Positions 11,685 through 23,659 of a stretch of 64,000 nt of DNA are shown here, piece by piece. The position numbers and the translations under genes are program-made. This stretch comes from Notospermus geniculatus (taxonomy: Eukaryota; Nemertea; Pilidiophora; Heteronemertea; Lineidae), in contig NMRB01000093.1 of NCBI GenBank assembly GCA_002633025.1, positions 138,575-202,574 of the forward strand, given 5' to 3'. The notes below the pieces were generated by a model. That model saw nothing but the letters and a program-made list of their open reading frames with translations. It was not told the origin of the DNA and made no database searches. The stretch's first letter is position 1; every line of letters starts with the position of its first letter.

Positions 11685-14600
11685 AGTGGTTTCCTAGCTT
11701 TAGGGTCAATGGCTATTGGTTCTACTGACAGATTGGGCGACTTCTCATGAAATGTAGGGGAAAACTGGAGTTCCAGAGAAAACTTCACCATCAAGGAAAG
11801 TTATCCTACATGTATCATTACCTTACACAGGGAAGTTCAGATAAGACTGGCTGAGACAGACAGAATGCCTGCCACCCCAACCATATGTCTCCATTCATAT
11901 AACAATTGGCTACATTCTCATCCATCACTTTCAAAACTTCAACACCATTGAAAGAGTTAACCCACAAACCAGACCCACACTGCTAATCCTGAAAATTTCT
12001 CCACAAAGAAGGTCTTCCTTCACTGCCTTCATCATTAGCTCTTTTACGCAGGCAAGAATTAATATCTGATTTGTAGCAAACCACTAGATGACTCATAAGA
12101 ATTACCGTTCCTTGGAAGTTCCAGATTAGTTCAAAAAGAATCCACGCTGCGGTAAAAATTTACAAAGCAGACGAGACATTATGAATTCTGAATGCGAAGT
12201 TGATGATATCCAATTTCAACATTTTTCCTCGCCAAAAATTAGAACAAATGATCAGAAAACAGGAGTTAAAGGTAGTTTCCTGTTAATAATTTGAGAGTCG
12301 TTGCTGAAAAATATAATTGCTGCACCTTGAATTGTGGAAGTGGAACTTTTCTTCTGATTGGTTTGATGAGACATATGGTTGTCCATCAAGATGAGGATAG
12401 ACAAAGTTGTTGACAAACTCAGACATTTTGAGGTCAGATTTGACAATTATGCATTCAGTTACTATTTAAGTAGCCAAGAGGAGAAAGTGGAAAGAGGCAA
12501 TGTCCTCCTTAGAGAATAGAGAGTGATGATTTGAATCACAATGACAAGGGGTTCTTTGATGTTATTTCTAATGAGCAGCATCCTCGGGGATAGATTAAGG
12601 GAGACCGTTCAAGTTTCTTTCATCGCTCCGATGATTCCTGTCCATCACGATCAACGATACACAACGATATATCCGTACGGGAACAATACACTCGTATCCC
12701 GCGAGGGGAGCCCGAGTCTGATGATCCAGACCCCTGGAACACGCTGACAATATCCTCACACCTCGTTTGAAGCATGTATTTTGAAACCCTTGAAGACACG
12801 TCTATGTACTTGACTCCCTTAACGCTTACAGTAATGATATCTCCTCCAAGTGTTTGAGATGAAAGCTTTGGATATAAAGAGGAGGAATGGAGGATAAGAT
12901 ATGCTTTGTCAACTTCCTTCCTGAGTTCTGTGTCAAAGACGAATGGGCACTTAACTTTAGGTGTGCAACTTCTCACTACTAGTATTAATACACTGAATGC
13001 TTTTTGCCAACTAAACCAGTTGCAAGAATAAGATTCTTTGGTCTGTTTCACCTTGGATGGCTGAGTTTTTAACATTAATTGTATGACATTCACCAGTACA
13101 TAAGATGCCACAGGACAGAGCTGCTTTGCTCACAGAAAGAGAGCAACTTTGGGAGAAAGTTTGCTACTTCATACTTGGTAATGTTCAGATGGCAAGATAA
13201 TTAACTCCCTAAACCACAAGTGAATATCTAATTTTCCCTTACTTCAAGATTGAAAATCTTAATGGTCATGATACAATGATGAGCACATCAACAATGAATC
13301 TCACATCATTGAAGAATTGTACCGGTAAATGCTGAGCTGCGAATGGGGACAGCTGACACTGCCATCTATTGCCATCAACCAGTTAAAGACTGGGCAAGAA
13401 ATATGGCAGGAAATGCCAGACGCCACTCGGAGATCTTGTTAGTGCAACTAGTTATTGGGAGATCAAATCTGAAGATGAAAGAGCCATACATTTCCACCAC
13501 GGTGAACAACAAAATAAGGATACACTTTGCAGACTGTCAACGTAATCTGGTTCCAAAACTAAGTCTCCATTTCTTTGGTGTTTTATTCAATAAAGCAATG
13601 ACCAAGATGATAACAAATTTTTGCTCAGATTACATTTCTAAAATGTCATTAAAGCCATCAAGACAAGCAGCTTATTCAAGTTGGTGCTTGCCAGAAATAA
13701 GGGACCAACACTTCAAAGGAATATGAGGACTTAACAAAGTTAATGACAGATATTACAAGAAGTCATTGCCACGTGGACTCTGATGGGTTTACAGCCAATA
13801 TCATTCAACAACAAAGCTTCCTCATTGTACCACATATTGAAATCTATAATACGATTTTGCTCAAGCGATCTCCAAAGTGTACCCACAACCAAATTGGATG
13901 ACCGCGGTCAGCCCAACAAACGTTTGAGGCTTTGGTGACCGCTTCTGTTCTGTCAATTACACAGGGAACTTCAGTATTTGTTCATCTGGACCAGCTCGTA
14001 ACTGCGGACACCTCCATAAGCAATAGCGTATTACATTCCTGACTGATCAAAGACTGCGCTATAACTCCGCTCTTATTTAGATAATGTCAGTTGAACACAG
14101 TAATAATGTAAATGACATTTGTGAGGCCTTTGTGCAGTTAGAGACTAAAAGAATATTAAGCCTTGTCAGTAAAGGTCTCCACAAACAGTGCCAGCGAAGG
14201 AAGTCTTTGTGTCTGGAATAGATTTATTAGGACAGCACTGGCAATGAAATTGGATTCTCACTAGATAAAGGGTGGACATAGCCTTTCATCTCGTGGTGAA
14301 CATACCGCACACAAGATGGAGAGATGGCTGATCTGACAAGCTGATCAGAGGTGGCTTCATGAACGGGAAAGTTACATCTAGTTGTGAAGCGGAGGGAAGT
14401 CAGGAAAGCTTTATTGGAAGGGAATTGATTCTCGGTGAGTCTTATGAGGAGTCAGATGCAGGTACGAGAAGGTGAGGTGAACAGTTCAGAGATTGGTTTT
14501 GTTGTGCCCAGCTTCACTTGGCATATCACATGTCATTTAAGACGAAAACGATGGTTTTAATTCCATTAGAACTTTTTCAAATTGCTCCTTTTTTCAAAGA

Positions 14601-14899
14601 AAGGCAGATAGTGATCAAAAGCATGATCCATAAAGCATGCAGATTGACATAATGCTCTAAGTCTTTGGAGCACAAGGCAACTGCCAATAACATGCATGGT
14701 GTCGATGACAGGGTATCACAAGTAAAAGGAAAAGAGCATTAAAAAGTTTCCAATGAAAAAACCAACCACAAACTCAACGATCAAAGGGATTTGTTCATCC
14801 ATGGATGGGTACGTTGCTTTGGTAAGATTAAGTATTGGATCTTTTGACCAATAACATGAACTGTGGAATGACACATTGGCACTTGCAACACACCAATCT
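11685..14899. other. Region without recognised gene, contains one long unexplained frame
   Basis: Mostly non-coding. It holds the 12620-13111 minus frame (separate entry). Between 10939 and 14045 no ATCAAAG/CTTTGAT heptamer was seen, a local low compared with the flanks. Confidence 0.45.
12620..13111 (-). other. Unrecognised 163-codon open frame
   Basis: One of the longest uninterrupted frames outside the two genes. The first ATG is at 13075 and the stop at 12620-12622. The middle has alternating hydrophobic strands (KAYLILHSSSLYPKL, then DIITVSVKGVKYIDVSS), giving a beta-rich look faintly like TGF-beta-type propeptides, but no cysteine-knot or cleavage site is present. The end is Ser/Gly/Asp-rich. 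The plus strand is also open across 12600-12770 (about 60 codons, with GEPESDDPDPWNT). No clear splice sites frame it. It could be an exon of another gene nested near Axin, an old transposon piece, or chance. I do not recognise it. Confidence 0.2.
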
Positions 14900-15356
14900 N
14901 NNNNNNNNNNNNNNNNNNNNNNNNNNNNNNNNNNNNNNNNNNNNNNNNNNNNNNNNNNNNNNNNNNNNNNNNNNNNNNNNNNNNNNNNNNNNNNNNNNNN
15001 NNNNNNNNNNNNNNNNNNNNNNNNNNNNNNNNNNNNNNNNNNNNNNNNNNNNNNNNNNNNNNNNNNNNNNNNNNNNNNNNNNNNNNNNNNNNNNNNNNNN
15101 NNNNNNNNNNNNNNNNNNNNNNNNNNNNNNNNNNNNNNNNNNNNNNNNNNNNNNNNNNNNNNNNNNNNNNNNNNNNNNNNNNNNNNNNNNNNNNNNNNNN
15201 NNNNNNNNNNNNNNNNNNNNNNNNNNNNNNNNNNNNNNNNNNNNNNNNNNNNNNNNNNNNNNNNNNNNNNNNNNNNNNNNNNNNNNNNNNNNNNNNNNNN
15301 NNNNNNNNNNNNNNNNNNNNNNNNNNNNNNNNNNNNNNNNNNNNNNNNNNNNNNNN
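14900..15356. other. Assembly gap (457 N)
   Basis: Run of N. It lies about 30 bases past the donor of the last Axin exon seen, so part of Axin intron 4 and possibly another exon may be hidden. Open frames reported across it are artefacts. Confidence 0.99.
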
Positions 15357-15385
15357 AATGAAGGAAAGTAAGAAGGGTTTCTGAC

Positions 15386-15523
15386 CTCGTTCATCAACTT
15401 CTTTATCTTTTCCATATTTTCCTGTTCCTTTAGCACTTTTTCTAACTTTTCGGTCAGCATGGCCGCGAAAGTAATGGGGTCGACCTCGGCAATGTTGCGG
15501 TCCTTTGGTGCCCGCTCTGTCCT
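15386..15523 (-). CDS. axin: Axin coding exon 4: GSK3-binding helix
   Basis: 138 bases, 46 whole codons. The acceptor is TTATCTTGCAG before 15523 and the donor is GAG|GTCAGA after 15386. The peptide carries AEVDPITFAAMLTEKLEKV, which aligns with the GSK3-interaction helix of vertebrate Axin (VEPQKFAEELIHRLEAV). The hydrophobic contact positions F, L, L and V are kept at the same spacing (residues 420, 424, 428 and 431 of the reconstructed protein). The helix continues into a charged coiled segment ending KKLMNE. The exon is separated from exon 3 by a 516-base intron. The sequence gap starts about 30 bases beyond the donor, so the next exon may be hidden there or lie farther left. Confidence 0.93.
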
Positions 15524-16039
15524 CTGCAAGATAAGAAGAATGTTACAAGGGCAAGTGTATGATCACTCAGGAAGTTGATGAGACACAAAGGAGTTTGGGG
15601 ATGTGTTAAAAACAAAGAATTCTTGTCAGTCACTTTCATGAATCACCTTCAGATAGATGACATGAGGGAAAGGTAATTTAACATGAAAGAGGCCACAAAT
15701 GAGGGATAGCCCTCGTAACATGAAACTTTAAAATAACAATAAACCATCAGGATATCATTTAGGGAGAACCCTTGGGAGAGTAATTGGCAGTTTCTCCCTT
15801 TCCTTACATGCCATACACAGGAATATCATGTTACACATTGCACTAATTACAAGGTGACTTCAGTACCGTAGATGATACTGGTAAATACACGTGACTACAG
15901 CCCTCTCCAAGGGATGAAAAGGAGCAGAAGTTTGAGGGGGTGCAAATGGAACAGAAGGGTGTCTTTTGTATTTGGATCATCCATATGGTGAATAGCCTTC
16001 ATTATTCAGTTGCAATGTGCGATCCTACTTCAAACTTAC

Positions 16040-16154
16040 TGGTATAATGTTTTGCGTGAGAGTTGTGTCCTTATTTTGTTGTGCACTTCTCTTCATTGCC
16101 CTCCGCTGCTGGACTTTCCACTTTTTCGTGTTGTAACTTGGAGGGATGCCATCG
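16040..16154 (-). CDS. axin: Axin coding exon 3: DGIPP linker exon
   Basis: 115 bases read 1 + 38 codons. The acceptor is ATATTTTGCAG before 16154 and the donor is CCA|GTAAGT after 16040, phase 0. The peptide starts DGIPPSYNTKKWK, then a basic stretch VQQRRAMKRSAQQ, and ends NIIP. Vertebrate Axin has DGIPPYRIRKQHRREMQ at the same place and ends this block with HIP just before the GSK3 site, so position, basic character and ending match although the middle has diverged. It was found by looking for a phase-2 exon between the SLTDSS exon and the GSK3-site exon. It is too short and too diverged to stand out alone; the fit of both splice sites and phases is what makes it convincing. Confidence 0.9.
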
Positions 16155-16351
16155 CTGCAAAATATAAAGAAGCCACATTAAGGAAGAGTCAATGATCAAT
16201 ACCTGTGAGATCAGAACATTTCAAGTTCTTCATGAGAGCCCCAAAAAGCCTCCAGTTACTTCAAAGATCAGAATAGGGCAAATCCTGGGAAACCAAAATA
16301 GCAGCTTCACCCTCTTAAGAAACTGCTATGACATCCTCAAGAGAAGGTAAC

Positions 16352-16601
16352 AGGGCCGTTTAGATGACAGGCAAAAATCCACATGCAATCCGATCAAATC
16401 CGATTGTGGTTCAAAACTCTTGCGTGTAAACGCTACCCAATGCGGTCCAATGTGGATTTAAAATAGTCCCGAATCCACATTGGATCGCATTGGACTACAT
16501 ACGACCACATTCAAATCTCGTCTAAACGCAAATGATACCCGATGAGGGTCGATCGGATCCAATCTGAATATGGTTTTTTGGCTTGTCGTCTAAACGGCCC
16601 T
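16352..16601. mobile_element. Palindromic MITE with AGGGCCGTTTAGA ends
   Basis: Left end AGGGCCGTTTAGATGACAGG and right end (inverted) AGGGCCGTTTAGACGACAAG. The interior repeats variants of AATCCACATTGGATCGCATT in both orientations, so nearly the whole element folds back. It sits in Axin intron 2 just upstream of exon 3. Confidence 0.88.
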
Positions 16602-18070
16602 AATGTTTCTGTCACTTAATGCTGTTAATTAATGTTCCATTCCATGCCAGGACACTTTGTAGGAGACAGGGATGGAGCCATGAAGGAAATGAAATCAAGA
16701 AAATACAAGACAGGACACAAATCTGGCTGATGCATACACAACTTTTGTGTCTCACACACCGAGATCAACAAGAAAATCCTCCATTACACCATGAAAGCTG
16801 AAAAGCACAAGTTCCAATCCTCCTGAATCAACAGCAATGAGACCTTCCAGTCAACAGTACGCTCTTGTTTGCTGGGGGGATCTTGTCACCAAAGCGATAG
16901 CTCTCTCAACTTCCACAGAGCATAAATGATAAACCCTTTGAAGTCAAATTAATGTCACTGGTTAGGTTTCTCTCTGAAAGCCCCTTTACTAGACAACAAA
17001 CAAGCCCAGGTCACCTTTGAGTTGTGTATCAAGTCTTCCCTACAGGCCGGGTAACTATGGTGATGAGATGTACAACTTTGACTCGATGTTCCAAAGTGGC
17101 ACCAGTGTCCAAGATGCAATGGGAATTTTTTTCAAAAGTAAATAACAAACCCCAGCGGAGGAGGAGGCACTGCAAAAAGACTTATTTCTTTTCGTAAGAC
17201 CAACTGAAAGAAGTCGACCAAGAGATACAGTCTGAGCAAGAGACATACATTAGTTACGAGGATGAGAAGCCATTGATTCTCAACATCAGTTCAAGTAACT
17301 ATCTTAGGCTTAGACTGAGTCAAGATTTGACAACATCAGACCTGCTCCAAGTAAACCAGACCAAGAATCAAGCAGGATTTAGTACAAACTTAGATCAAAG
17401 AAGGTAGAAGTAACCCATACTTCACTTGGATAAAGCTTCAAAGCAGTGATCAGGGAGTGCCGAGTGAAAAATGGACAAAGCTTTGGAGTTGTTTTGGATG
17501 TCATATAAGAAGGCCTGAAAAGTTTTAATGGAAACAAGCGGCATTGGCTTTGAAGTATCAAATCCAACCATATCCCCACTTCATTTGAAGTAGCTGAAGC
17601 TTTCTCTGTGACCAAGCTTGACATCTTACAGTGCTTAGGAAGAATTTGGATAAGTGTTTTGTTCAAACGGTCATATAGGGCAAGATCATTTGGAGAAGAT
17701 CACCAAGTTCCTTGAGTTTAGTAACTTACAAACAATGATTATATGACTGAGAATGAATCCAAGAAATCTGCAGCCGAAGGGTTTTGAAGCATGAGAGGGA
17801 TGGATTTCATCCAAGGAAGGATTAGGTGTCGCCACACGAGATAATTTTAGACTGCAACCTTACCAGTCAAATGTCTGCTTTCCTCCAACAGGTGAATTTG
17901 ACAAGTAGCGATTACATCTGAACAGAGTGAAGAAGAATGTCAAACATGATGGTAATACAGTATCAATGTAGCCTTGAAGTAACAGCATATTGAGATCTGC
18001 AACTTATGCCTTGTTTGGATAATTATGCAATTGGTTTTTTACTGGGTTTAACCCTGTATATTCTGAAAGT
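16602..18070. other. Axin intron 2, no further feature
   Basis: Intronic sequence; one ATCAAAG at 17394. No exon-like frame with good splice sites on either strand. Confidence 0.5.
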
Positions 18071-18500
18071 AGGGCCCCTATTCTAGAAGCCTCCTTAACT
18101 CTAAGGTCAACTTTAAGCTTGTATTCCGCCCTGCAAACAATAGCTAAAGGTAACCTTAGTGTTTAGTAAAAGGAAGCTTCTAGAATACGGCCCAAGGGCC
18201 CCTATTCTAGAAGCCTCAACTCTAAGGTGTAAACACTCTGGAAATTGCCTTTTTATTTATCATCAACTCTAAGGTGTACTTAGCATTTATATTCTGCCCT
18301 GCAAACAATAGCTAAAGGTAAACCTTATGGTCGTATATGCACCAATGAAGATTATCTTGAACTCGCATTGAGCCACAGCTTTTCAATTGTCAGGGCATGA
18401 TGTGACAATGGAAAATTTGTGGCTCAACCTGAGTTCAAAGATAATCTTCATTGGTACAAACGGCCCTTAGAGTCAAGGATGCTTCTAGAATACGGCCCTT
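18071..18500. mobile_element. Two adjacent MITEs with AGGGCCCCTATTCTAGAAGC ends, one carrying a nested MITE
   Basis: Copy A is 18071-18194 and copy B 18195-18500, head to tail, both starting GGGCCCCTATTCTAGAAGC and ending GCTTCTAGAATACGGCCC. They share GCCCTGCAAACAATAGCTAA inside. Copy B is interrupted at about 18328-18466 by a second palindromic element whose ends contain ACCAATGAAGATTATCTT in inverted orientation. Confidence 0.88.
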
Positions 18501-21500
18501 GGTTTTACATTGATAAGGATATGCATTCAAATACCATAAAGTTGCAAATCTCAAACTCTCACCTCTGAGAGGGGATGACTGGAATCCATCTGATATCCTC
18601 TGGAAAGGAGGAAAGGAATCTCATCTTTAACGATTCTTTGAGAATACTCCACTTCCCAAACAAAAGTTGGCCCAACCTCTGCATGTCAACCTAGTGAGCA
18701 TCCAGCATCAAGAGGTACTCGATGATGAGAACAAGAGACACGTGCGGTGGTCCTTTCAAATCATCCCACCCGAACAGATGCCCGCGATAATGAGAAGACG
18801 CCTCCCTATCTATGTCTACCCGCAAACACGGTAACAATGAAAGGCATTCACCTCGTTTGATTACAGAGACTTCACTAGTTGCCGGCGGGCTGGGTTGAGT
18901 AATCACGCATCAGAAGAGACGATACCCGGCCGTGAATAAACTGTCGCTAACTTCCATGATCTGTTGACTGGGCAATCCAGACTGACAACTCCGGAGACTT
19001 AAGCATCGTAATTATCATAAATTGTTCCCAATTTCCGGATATTTCGCCGCTAACAAGTAGCGCACAGCAACATCAAAGTTGTGAAGTTTGAAGTTTTAGA
19101 AACAAAACGTTCTGTGTAATATGGGATGAAGTTGGGGTTTTGATTTGATGTAATAGTTAGAAGAAGATCAAAACAGATGATTTCAGCCTTTGTCACCTTT
19201 GTGTAATTACATACAAAGCCTTCCAAAGGGTGAAATGAAAGACATTGGGAGTTTTGATCTCTCTTTGTGTCCCCATCAGAGATAATTAAAAGAGGAAAAC
19301 AAGAAGTGAGTGAAATATCAGATGAGGGGCGATCTAAGAACAGAGTTCATTTTTAGCCATCACCAAAGGCGGAGATTTAGAATGATGTTTAGATGTCACC
19401 AAGATGGCAAATTACTTCCCTCTGTGTTCCTTACAAAGGTGAACCTTAAAGTTCTTGTATACATGAGCGAAAAGGACGAGTTTTTTGCTGAGTAATCAGA
19501 TCTACGCTTTTGCTCTGATGCAGTTGGTATATCTGTTCAGGTGCGGGCAATGGACAGGAAAATGGCTTCCCTTCAATCTTAAGCAATCGGAACAAGGATA
19601 GGTAACTCTTGGGATGGAGGCAGGAACTATGGTCCAATCCTCCTACCAAAGAGAAGCATCTCTCAGGGGCATGCATCAAATATGCTTCAACTCTACCCCA
19701 AATGTGCACCATTACTCGCTATTGTGCATATTCTATGCATCTATGTATCCAGATGTATACTTGATGCACTATGCATCATTTATACCTCATTGATACATAT
19801 AATTTGCCCCTGAGAAGTTTATTCAGGAGCATGTTTTATGAACATACCTCAGGTGTGCATCAAAAAGTTGTGATGCATGTATGATGCAGTACATCAGGAA
19901 TGCACCGAAAGTCTTAGAGATTTTCAGTGAAATGGCAAGACTTGGTAGCCACATTAAGTTCCACGAAGTTGACAATACAATATTGTGAGAAGGTTCAGAG
20001 TGTAGTCCTTAGTGCTGAACAACATGAACAAAATGGAGGGCAATGACACGAGTACTCACCCCGACTGAACATTTTCAATGTTTGACTTCACCGCCTCGGC
20101 AATGTCTGATGGGAGCGCACGTCAATGAGACACGTGGATGCGGTAACAACCGCTTGACAACAGCAGCCACGCTAATCAATAACCCTGTACGGATTCGTGG
20201 TAGACGATCTTTGACAAATGCTAATATCGTTATTTAATATGGGATCCTCTATCGTTATTTAATATGGGATCCTCGATGTTACGACAGCAACAGGAAATCA
20301 GTATTTTGTCGCATGAAACTGCAACAAGTTCTGGAGGCATGACCTCATTAACATAACGGCATGATGAAAGGCACCGCCTCTGAATCAAATATATTGACAT
20401 CAAAGGTTCGGAGCACAAAAGAGACTTTTTACAATACATTGTTACATTTGCTACTCTTCATTTCAATCCATTTGATCATTTGTCACACCTCTTTTATCCC
20501 CAAATAGTCAACATCCACCCAACGCTTGTTGGATATTGGTTGGATAATTTTCAATAAAAAGTGTAATTCACCGATGAAACAGGAGGGTAGCATTTTTTAA
20601 GGAAATCTAAGAGCGAGCTATGATGGCTCCATTAGATCAAAGCCAGGTGCATAATTACATGGCCAGTAAATTTATGACAAGAAAGAAGACTAATGAACGA
20701 GGTTTTCCAAGTCTTAAATTTAGGAGAAAAGTCTTGTTGATGATGAGTCTTTTGGTTGTTTCTCATCTGGTTTCTTGGAGGGGGGATTAGAACAGCCAAC
20801 CAGGATAAAAGGCAAAACCCTCACTAATCAGAACCACTTGAAAACTTGAAAGAAATTCATTTCCGATGTATTCGGTTACAAAGGGATAGATTATTTTTAC
20901 CCCCTAAAGCAAGGTTTCATATGACTCTGTATGATTATTCGGCTTTGTATAGCGCTGTGGTAAAACCCAAGGGCTAATCGTTACACATAGAGCTAATAAC
21001 TCCAAACAAAGTTTAGTGTTTTGTGATTATGATAACCTGAATGGATGCCCATAGGGAATTCTGATGAAAATTGTCATATAAGTTGTCAAAGTGAATTCCA
21101 GTAGATACGCCACACAATCAAAAAACAGCAACTTTCATCTCAAATTTCATCTTGAATTTTTCATGTTCTGGTTCAAAAACCCAACTCAGTTCTTTCAATG
21201 ACTTGAATCTGTATCATACAACTGATTAAGTAGGAGTTACCTGGGGCATCACTAGAAGCATGTGCTACTTTTTCAACAATTTTTTTATGACTATACAAAA
21301 ACTTTCACTACCTTTGTGTTTCTTAAAAGAGATTTTTTCCCCACAATTCCAGCGGTCAAAACCAGCAGCAACTGCATTTTTAATTAGATAACACTTCAAC
21401 GGGTATGAACTGTTCATGACCAATTAGCCAACATGCCATTTCTCTGAAGAGACACTGGGTGTCTTATGCCCAGAAGTGGTAGACAACTTTAGTCAAACTT

Positions 21501-23014
21501 GCTAATTGGACACAAGATTTAATCAAAGTGGCAGCTTTAAAGGATTCAATTAATTTACCTGCTACCATTTTTTCACATTTTCACCACGTTTTGTCACCAA
21601 GAAAGAACAACATTTTTTCCAGATCTTCCCCATATGATGTGTAATTTTAGCCAAACAGGATTTGAAGCCAATAAAATCAACTTCAAAGAATTGAATCGAA
21701 CAAAACATGACAGTAAATGAAGCACGGGCAGAATGCACCATTTAATTGTCAGTTTTTTCACTCCTGCATCATTCTTTAACATCAACTGAGCAGCGCTACA
21801 GTCTCTGCAGTTCCATCACAACAAATCAGAAATGCATCATTTAATTTTCAGCACTGGTAGACCATCAGTTTTTTCAGTTATGAAGCATTCTTCAATATCA
21901 ATTGAGCAGCACCACAGACTTTGCAGTTCAGGTCATTTAGTGGCAGCAATCGATGACAAGCAGTAACCTGAAGCCAAAGTGATTGGTATCAACATCCTTT
22001 GATGTCCAAATCTCTGTTGCCTCCCCCTCATCAGAAACAAAGCACCCCAAGAAGAATTCAAAGTCACTGAAGCTGAAGTATCACCCCATCAAGGCACACA
22101 ATCCCAACTTCTCAGGTGGACATATAAATTGTTTCAGAAGAATAAAAGATTTTCCGAGTGGATTGACAGGAAAAGAGACGCAACCGTCAAACAGGGATAA
22201 AAAGTTTGCACATCTGTCCGGAATGTTTCCAATGGGGATGATAGCATCACCTCCCCGGGAAGGTCAAGGTTAAATGGCCCAATATGCTGTTGGACGGAGG
22301 GCTGGCCAGACCAGTCCGTTGGTGATATATGACAGTTTGAATTGAAAGACATCAGAGAGGACATAACACAGTCCAAACTTTTGTAAAGAAAATAGTATGT
22401 GAGTGAGGCCCTTATCAAATGGAATTTATATGCTAGCATTATACCAGTCCTCAGTCTTGTGAAAGTTGCTGTTCAATTTCAATTAAATTCAATTACTTCA
22501 CTTGAATATCATATGACAAGACTCCAAAATCTGTTTCAGTTCACAGATCGATTCATCTTAAAGCAGACCACGGATGAGTTGACCCCCTCTACTTCAAAAG
22601 CCCTTTCAATTACAGAAAGAATTATAAGGTTCGTGGAGGTTAATTTAAACCCTTCTTACTTTCAAAGAATAGATATGGATATACAATGAGAGATGAAAGC
22701 TTTGACTTCACATTGACTAGAGGACAGGAGAGGAAAGCGGTGAGTCACAAATGGAACCCTTAGGGTAGCATACTGTATTACCCTTTTCACTGGACTTCAA
22801 AAGACCAACAAGAATATGTCATACACGCCATATGCACGCAGCTGTTTGAGATGGCATTATTGAGTTTGTCATTTATTCCAATAGAGAAATGATATCGTGT
22901 TATTTCACGGTTGTGGAAGTGTACAGTGTCCATGACTTGCTGTCCCCAAGAGGTGGTGTAGCACTTTCTACATTAACCCTTTCCCTTCTTATGACAATTG
23001 GTCAACATCACAAA
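18501..23014. other. Axin intron 2, mostly featureless
   Basis: No exon recognised. It holds a patch at 19720-19920 rich in ATGCAT/GATGCA words, a 25-base tandem repeat at 20225-20274, a TTAACCCTTTCCC motif at about 22974 like one end of a piggyBac-type element, and heptamers ATCAAAG/CTTTGAT at 19072, 20399, 20636, 21522 and 21997. Confidence 0.5.
20225..20274. repeat. Perfect two-unit tandem repeat of 25 bases
   Basis: The unit starts TATCGTTATTTAATATGGGA and ends TCCTC; two exact copies abut at 20249/20250. Confidence 0.95.
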
Positions 23015-23300
23015 GGGCCGTATGCTTGGGTCAGACTTTAGCCCCAAGTACAGTGCACCCTCGCTCTTACGAACCTGGATTTTACGAACTCACGGATATT
23101 ACGAACCAAATGTTTATGTATGTAAATCCTCGCAATTACGAACTCCGTGTCAGTACGAACTTAACCCTTGGACCCTGAAGGGTTCGTAATAGCGAGGGGG
23201 ATGTATAGCGGAAGTTAGACTTTTTCTTTGCTTGAAGCATTGAAAAAAGTCAGACTTTAATGAAAGTGTAGCTGAAGTCCGACCCAAGCATACGCCGCCC
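23015..23300. mobile_element. Palindromic MITE (GGGCCGTATGCTTGGGTC) with inner TA-flanked element
   Basis: Outer ends GGGCCGTATGCTTGGGTC and GACCCAAGCATACGCCGCCC are inverted copies. Inside, 23051-23203 is a second element flanked by TA on both sides with ends CAGTGCACCCTCGCT and AGCGAGGGGGATG and subterminal TACGAAC repeats. CAGT...CCTCGCT ends with TA duplication are typical of pogo/Tigger-like elements. Confidence 0.85.
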
Positions 23301-23474
23301 AGAGTGTCATTCCTATGTCTTTAAAGACTATTTTATATGGTGAGTATATCAAATCAAATACATGCCAACATTCATTATCAATTCACAAATCTCTGCATAG
23401 GGAGGTGTTTCTTGAAGTAAGCTCAAGTATAATACAGCCTTACAGAAAGGATATACTTATGTCCATCACTGATA

Positions 23475-23655
23475 CAGTACCTTGCACAATTGACCTCCCT
23501 TCCGCGCCGCGCACCATCCGCGTACTACATGCAGCGTCATGCACGTACCGTCCTCGTATCTTCCGAGGACGTGGCGCAGCGTCATGGAAGGCATGCAGTG
23601 AAGACGTAACGTCATTCACCCGACGTCACGCAACAGAGACGCGTGACGTCCCCNA
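23475..23655. mobile_element. Truncated copy of the CAGTAC..TTGCACAATTGACC MITE
   Basis: After TA, begins CAGTACCTTGCACAATTGAC and then follows the reverse complement of the full element at 39408-39691 for about 180 bases (shared blocks include CCTCGTATCTTC and CGTCATGGAAGGCA), ending near an ambiguous base at 23654. Confidence 0.85.
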
Positions 23656-23659
23656 GCAA

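Noticed and set aside
14828-15529. Frames of 161-233 codons spanning the N run
   Set aside because: Unknown bases read as X. Only 15386-15523 (minus) is real Axin coding sequence.
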